Shown piece by piece: positions 62,681 to 64,000 of a stretch of 64,000 nt of DNA. Source of the stretch: Marinomonas profundimaris (GTDB taxonomy: Bacteria; Pseudomonadota; Gammaproteobacteria; Pseudomonadales; Marinomonadaceae); NCBI RefSeq assembly GCF_000508165.1, contig NZ_AYOZ01000001.1, positions 62,001-126,000 on the forward strand. Direction: 5' to 3'. The translations under genes and the position numbers were made by a program. Each line of letters starts with the position of its first letter. Positions within the stretch are counted from its first letter, which is position 1. The notes under the pieces are model-generated. The model saw only the letters and a program-made list of their open reading frames with translations, was not told where the DNA came from and did no database searches.

Positions 62681-63165
62681 ATTCAACCCTAAGCGACGCT
62701 TGGATGGATAAGCCTTGGAAAATTCGTTGTATCACAGTGGAAGACGCGTTACCTATTCGTCATCGAGTATTGTGGCCGAATAAAAACATGGAAGAATGCC
62801 GCCTAGAAGACGACGAAAATGGCGCACATTTTGGTGTCTTTATTAATGACACCTTGGTGTGCGTTGCGTCGGTTTTTGTGGCGGAAATATTTAATGCAGC
62901 GCTTTTTAATAAGACACAACACACTGCACGATTACGTAAATTTGCAACGATCGAAGAATATCAGAATAAAGGTATTGGGCGTTTTGTTTTAAGGCATATA
63001 ATGGCGTTAATGCAGCAGCAATCTGTCAGTGTGTTTTGGTGTGATGCTCGAGAGCATGCCATGTCACTTTATGAGTGCTGTGGCATGAGCGCACAAGGTG
63101 AACGATTTTTTAAAGGGGGCATTCCTTATCGGAAAATGTCGGTCATTCTTCCAGTCTCGTTGTGA
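62677..63165 (+). CDS. GNAT family N-acetyltransferase
   Basis: 162 aa from the ATG at 62677 (ATGA overlap with the FosA-like gene; the frame opens at 62665). RCITVEDALPIRHRVLWPNK, then LRKFATIEEYQNKGIGRFVL (acetyl-CoA loop) and FWCDAREHAMSLYECCGMSA with a C-terminal FFKGGIPYRKMSV. Complete for the family; substrate unknown. Translationally coupled to the FosA-like protein. Confidence 0.83.
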   Translation: MNSTLSDAWMDKPWKIRCITVEDALPIRHRVLWPNKNMEECRLEDDENGAHFGVFINDTLVCVASVFVAEIFNAALFNKTQHTARLRKFATIEEYQNKGIGRFVLRHIMALMQQQSVSVFWCDAREHAMSLYECCGMSAQGERFFKGGIPYRKMSVILPVSL

Positions 63166-63212
63166 AAAAAGACATCGTAATAGAGAAGCCAGTCTACTTT
63201 TGGAGGTAATAC

Positions 63213-63671
63213 TTGATTCAAGCGATTTATGTAGCAAAAAAATCTAAGCAGCCTCAGATAGAAATTGACGCTGTGAAAGTCGATGCTGGTAAGGGCATTG
63301 TTGGCGATCGCTACTACGGTAAAAAAGGCATTGATGGTCCAAATATTACGTTTGTAGAAAGTGAAGAGATTGCCGCGTTTAATGCGAATTTTGGTCAACA
63401 TATTGTTCATTCAGCGACAAGAAGAAATATCCTTACTCAAGGCGTCAGGCTTAACCAGCTGGTTGGGCAAGAGTTCTCTATTGGTGACGTGCGTTTTTAT
63501 GGCGTGGAATTATGTGAACCTTGTGGGTCGTTAGGGAAGTCCCTTGCTAACGATTCATTGACATCGTCACAAGTGGTTCGAGCTTGGCTTCACCGTGGTG
63601 GTTTAAGAGCCAATGTCTTAAGCACGGGAATATTACGAGCCGGTATGCAGTTTAACTTAATCCAGAAATAA
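63213..63671 (+). CDS. MOSC domain protein
   Basis: 152 aa single MOSC domain, the sulfur-carrier domain related to molybdenum cofactor sulfurases: GKGIVGDRYYGKKGIDGPNI, TRRNILTQGVRLNQLVGQEF, VELCEPCGSLGKSLAND (conserved Cys) and GGLRANVLSTG. A TTG start with a perfect GGAGG ribosome site. Probably detoxifies or transfers via a Cys persulfide; the substrate is unknown. Confidence 0.87.
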   Translation: MIQAIYVAKKSKQPQIEIDAVKVDAGKGIVGDRYYGKKGIDGPNITFVESEEIAAFNANFGQHIVHSATRRNILTQGVRLNQLVGQEFSIGDVRFYGVELCEPCGSLGKSLANDSLTSSQVVRAWLHRGGLRANVLSTGILRAGMQFNLIQK

Positions 63672-63726
63672 ATAATCTGATTCATTCATAACGTCCCTAC
63701 GTTATGAATGACGTTTGAAAAATGGA

Positions 63727-64000
63727 TTAGACAATGTCTTCCGCTAGTACAAAGTATTTTATATCGTCAAACGCTTTGTTAAATGGTTGTGTTTGAGGTG
63801 TGTATTTACCTGTTTTGCAGTGCATTATAATCGTGTTGGCTTGGCTCAAATAGGTGTTTTTATCATCTGTTTGTTTTTGGACGTATTCTGTCGTTGATGG
63901 ACGCCATAACAAACTGCTTAGCGACATTGGTGTGGTTGACTTTCCCTGAAACCGCCATAAGTCTGATGTTTGATCGTACGCATAAAAAGGTAGAATAGTC
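63727..64000 (-). CDS. Partial hypothetical protein running off the right edge
   Basis: The minus-strand frame is open from the window edge (64000) to a TAA at 63727, giving the last 90 or so residues: ILPFYAYDQTSDLWRFQGKS near the left, then LSSLLWRPSTTEYVQKQTDD and FNKAFDDIKYFVLAEDIV at the end. The ATG at 63927 is probably internal. No family recognised; the 5' part is outside the window. Confidence 0.5.
   Translation of the reverse strand, partial: TILPFYAYDQTSDLWRFQGKSTTPMSLSSLLWRPSTTEYVQKQTDDKNTYLSQANTIIMHCKTGKYTPQTQPFNKAFDDIKYFVLAEDIV

Noticed and set aside
1-64000. CRISPR arrays, tRNA or rRNA genes, prophage genes
   Set aside because: No regularly spaced direct repeats, no cloverleaf or rRNA signatures and no phage structural genes were recognised by eye; a tRNAscan or Infernal run would be decisive.

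Overview
The window looks like a chromosomal segment of a marine gammaproteobacterium of the Oceanospirillales type. Marinomonas is my best guess. This rests on the mix of RNase R/RlmB, PpsA/PpsR, a nickel superoxide dismutase, LpxO, cobalamin salvage genes and TRAP transporters, together with fairly AT-rich codon use. The genus is an inference. I see no rRNA, tRNA or CRISPR array.

Layout. 1-2.5 kb: end of a thiamine operon (thiY-like binding protein, thiM, thiE). 2.6-7.6 kb: a capsule-type polysaccharide protein, a TPR-like protein, an RluA-type pseudouridine synthase, a 3'-5' exonuclease coupled to a YqfB-like hydrolase, and an LpxO-like lipid A hydroxylase. 7.6-12.2 kb: accessory DNA. It holds a decayed copy of the exonuclease 3' end, two type II toxin-antitoxin modules, and a minus-strand array of integron gene cassettes separated by three attC sites with no integrase gene in the window. 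About 1 kb of repeat-rich DNA without genes follows. 12.3-24.5 kb: core genes ppsA/ppsR (divergent), rnr-rlmB, then cobT-cobS-cobC-(UPF0126 channel)-cobO and an endonuclease/phosphatase-fold protein. 24.5-26.1 kb: a nickel superoxide dismutase operon (TPR protein, His-rich membrane peptide, sodN, sodX) behind two Fur-box-like sites. 26.2-39.1 kb: housekeeping and regulatory genes, including a symporter-histidine kinase hybrid, SlyD, an Lrp regulator next to a class V aminotransferase, and BluB.

39.3-59.1 kb is an aromatic catabolism region. An isoeugenol/lignostilbene-type carotenoid-cleavage oxygenase and a vanillin-type dehydrogenase sit opposite a TetR regulator. A deletion scar then joins a headless TetR gene to a headless efflux outer-membrane gene. 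Next is a large cluster: IclR regulator, FAH-family hydrolase, type I extradiol dioxygenase, FAD aromatic hydroxylase, two tandem TRAP binding proteins with a single DctQM, an NTF2-like protein, a phenol-degradation-type outer-membrane protein, an MFS transporter, an aldehyde dehydrogenase and an AraC regulator. The hydroxylase, extradiol dioxygenase and FAH hydrolase could form a short meta-cleavage route that bypasses the usual hydratase/aldolase steps.

59.2-64 kb: an ActP-type symporter with its DUF4212 small subunit, a VOC/FosA-like protein with an extra N-terminal domain, a GNAT and a MOSC protein, and a partial gene running off the right edge.

The most interesting items are the aromatic cluster, the integron cassette array without an integrase, the Fur-linked NiSOD operon with two uncharacterised partners, and the double-truncation scar.
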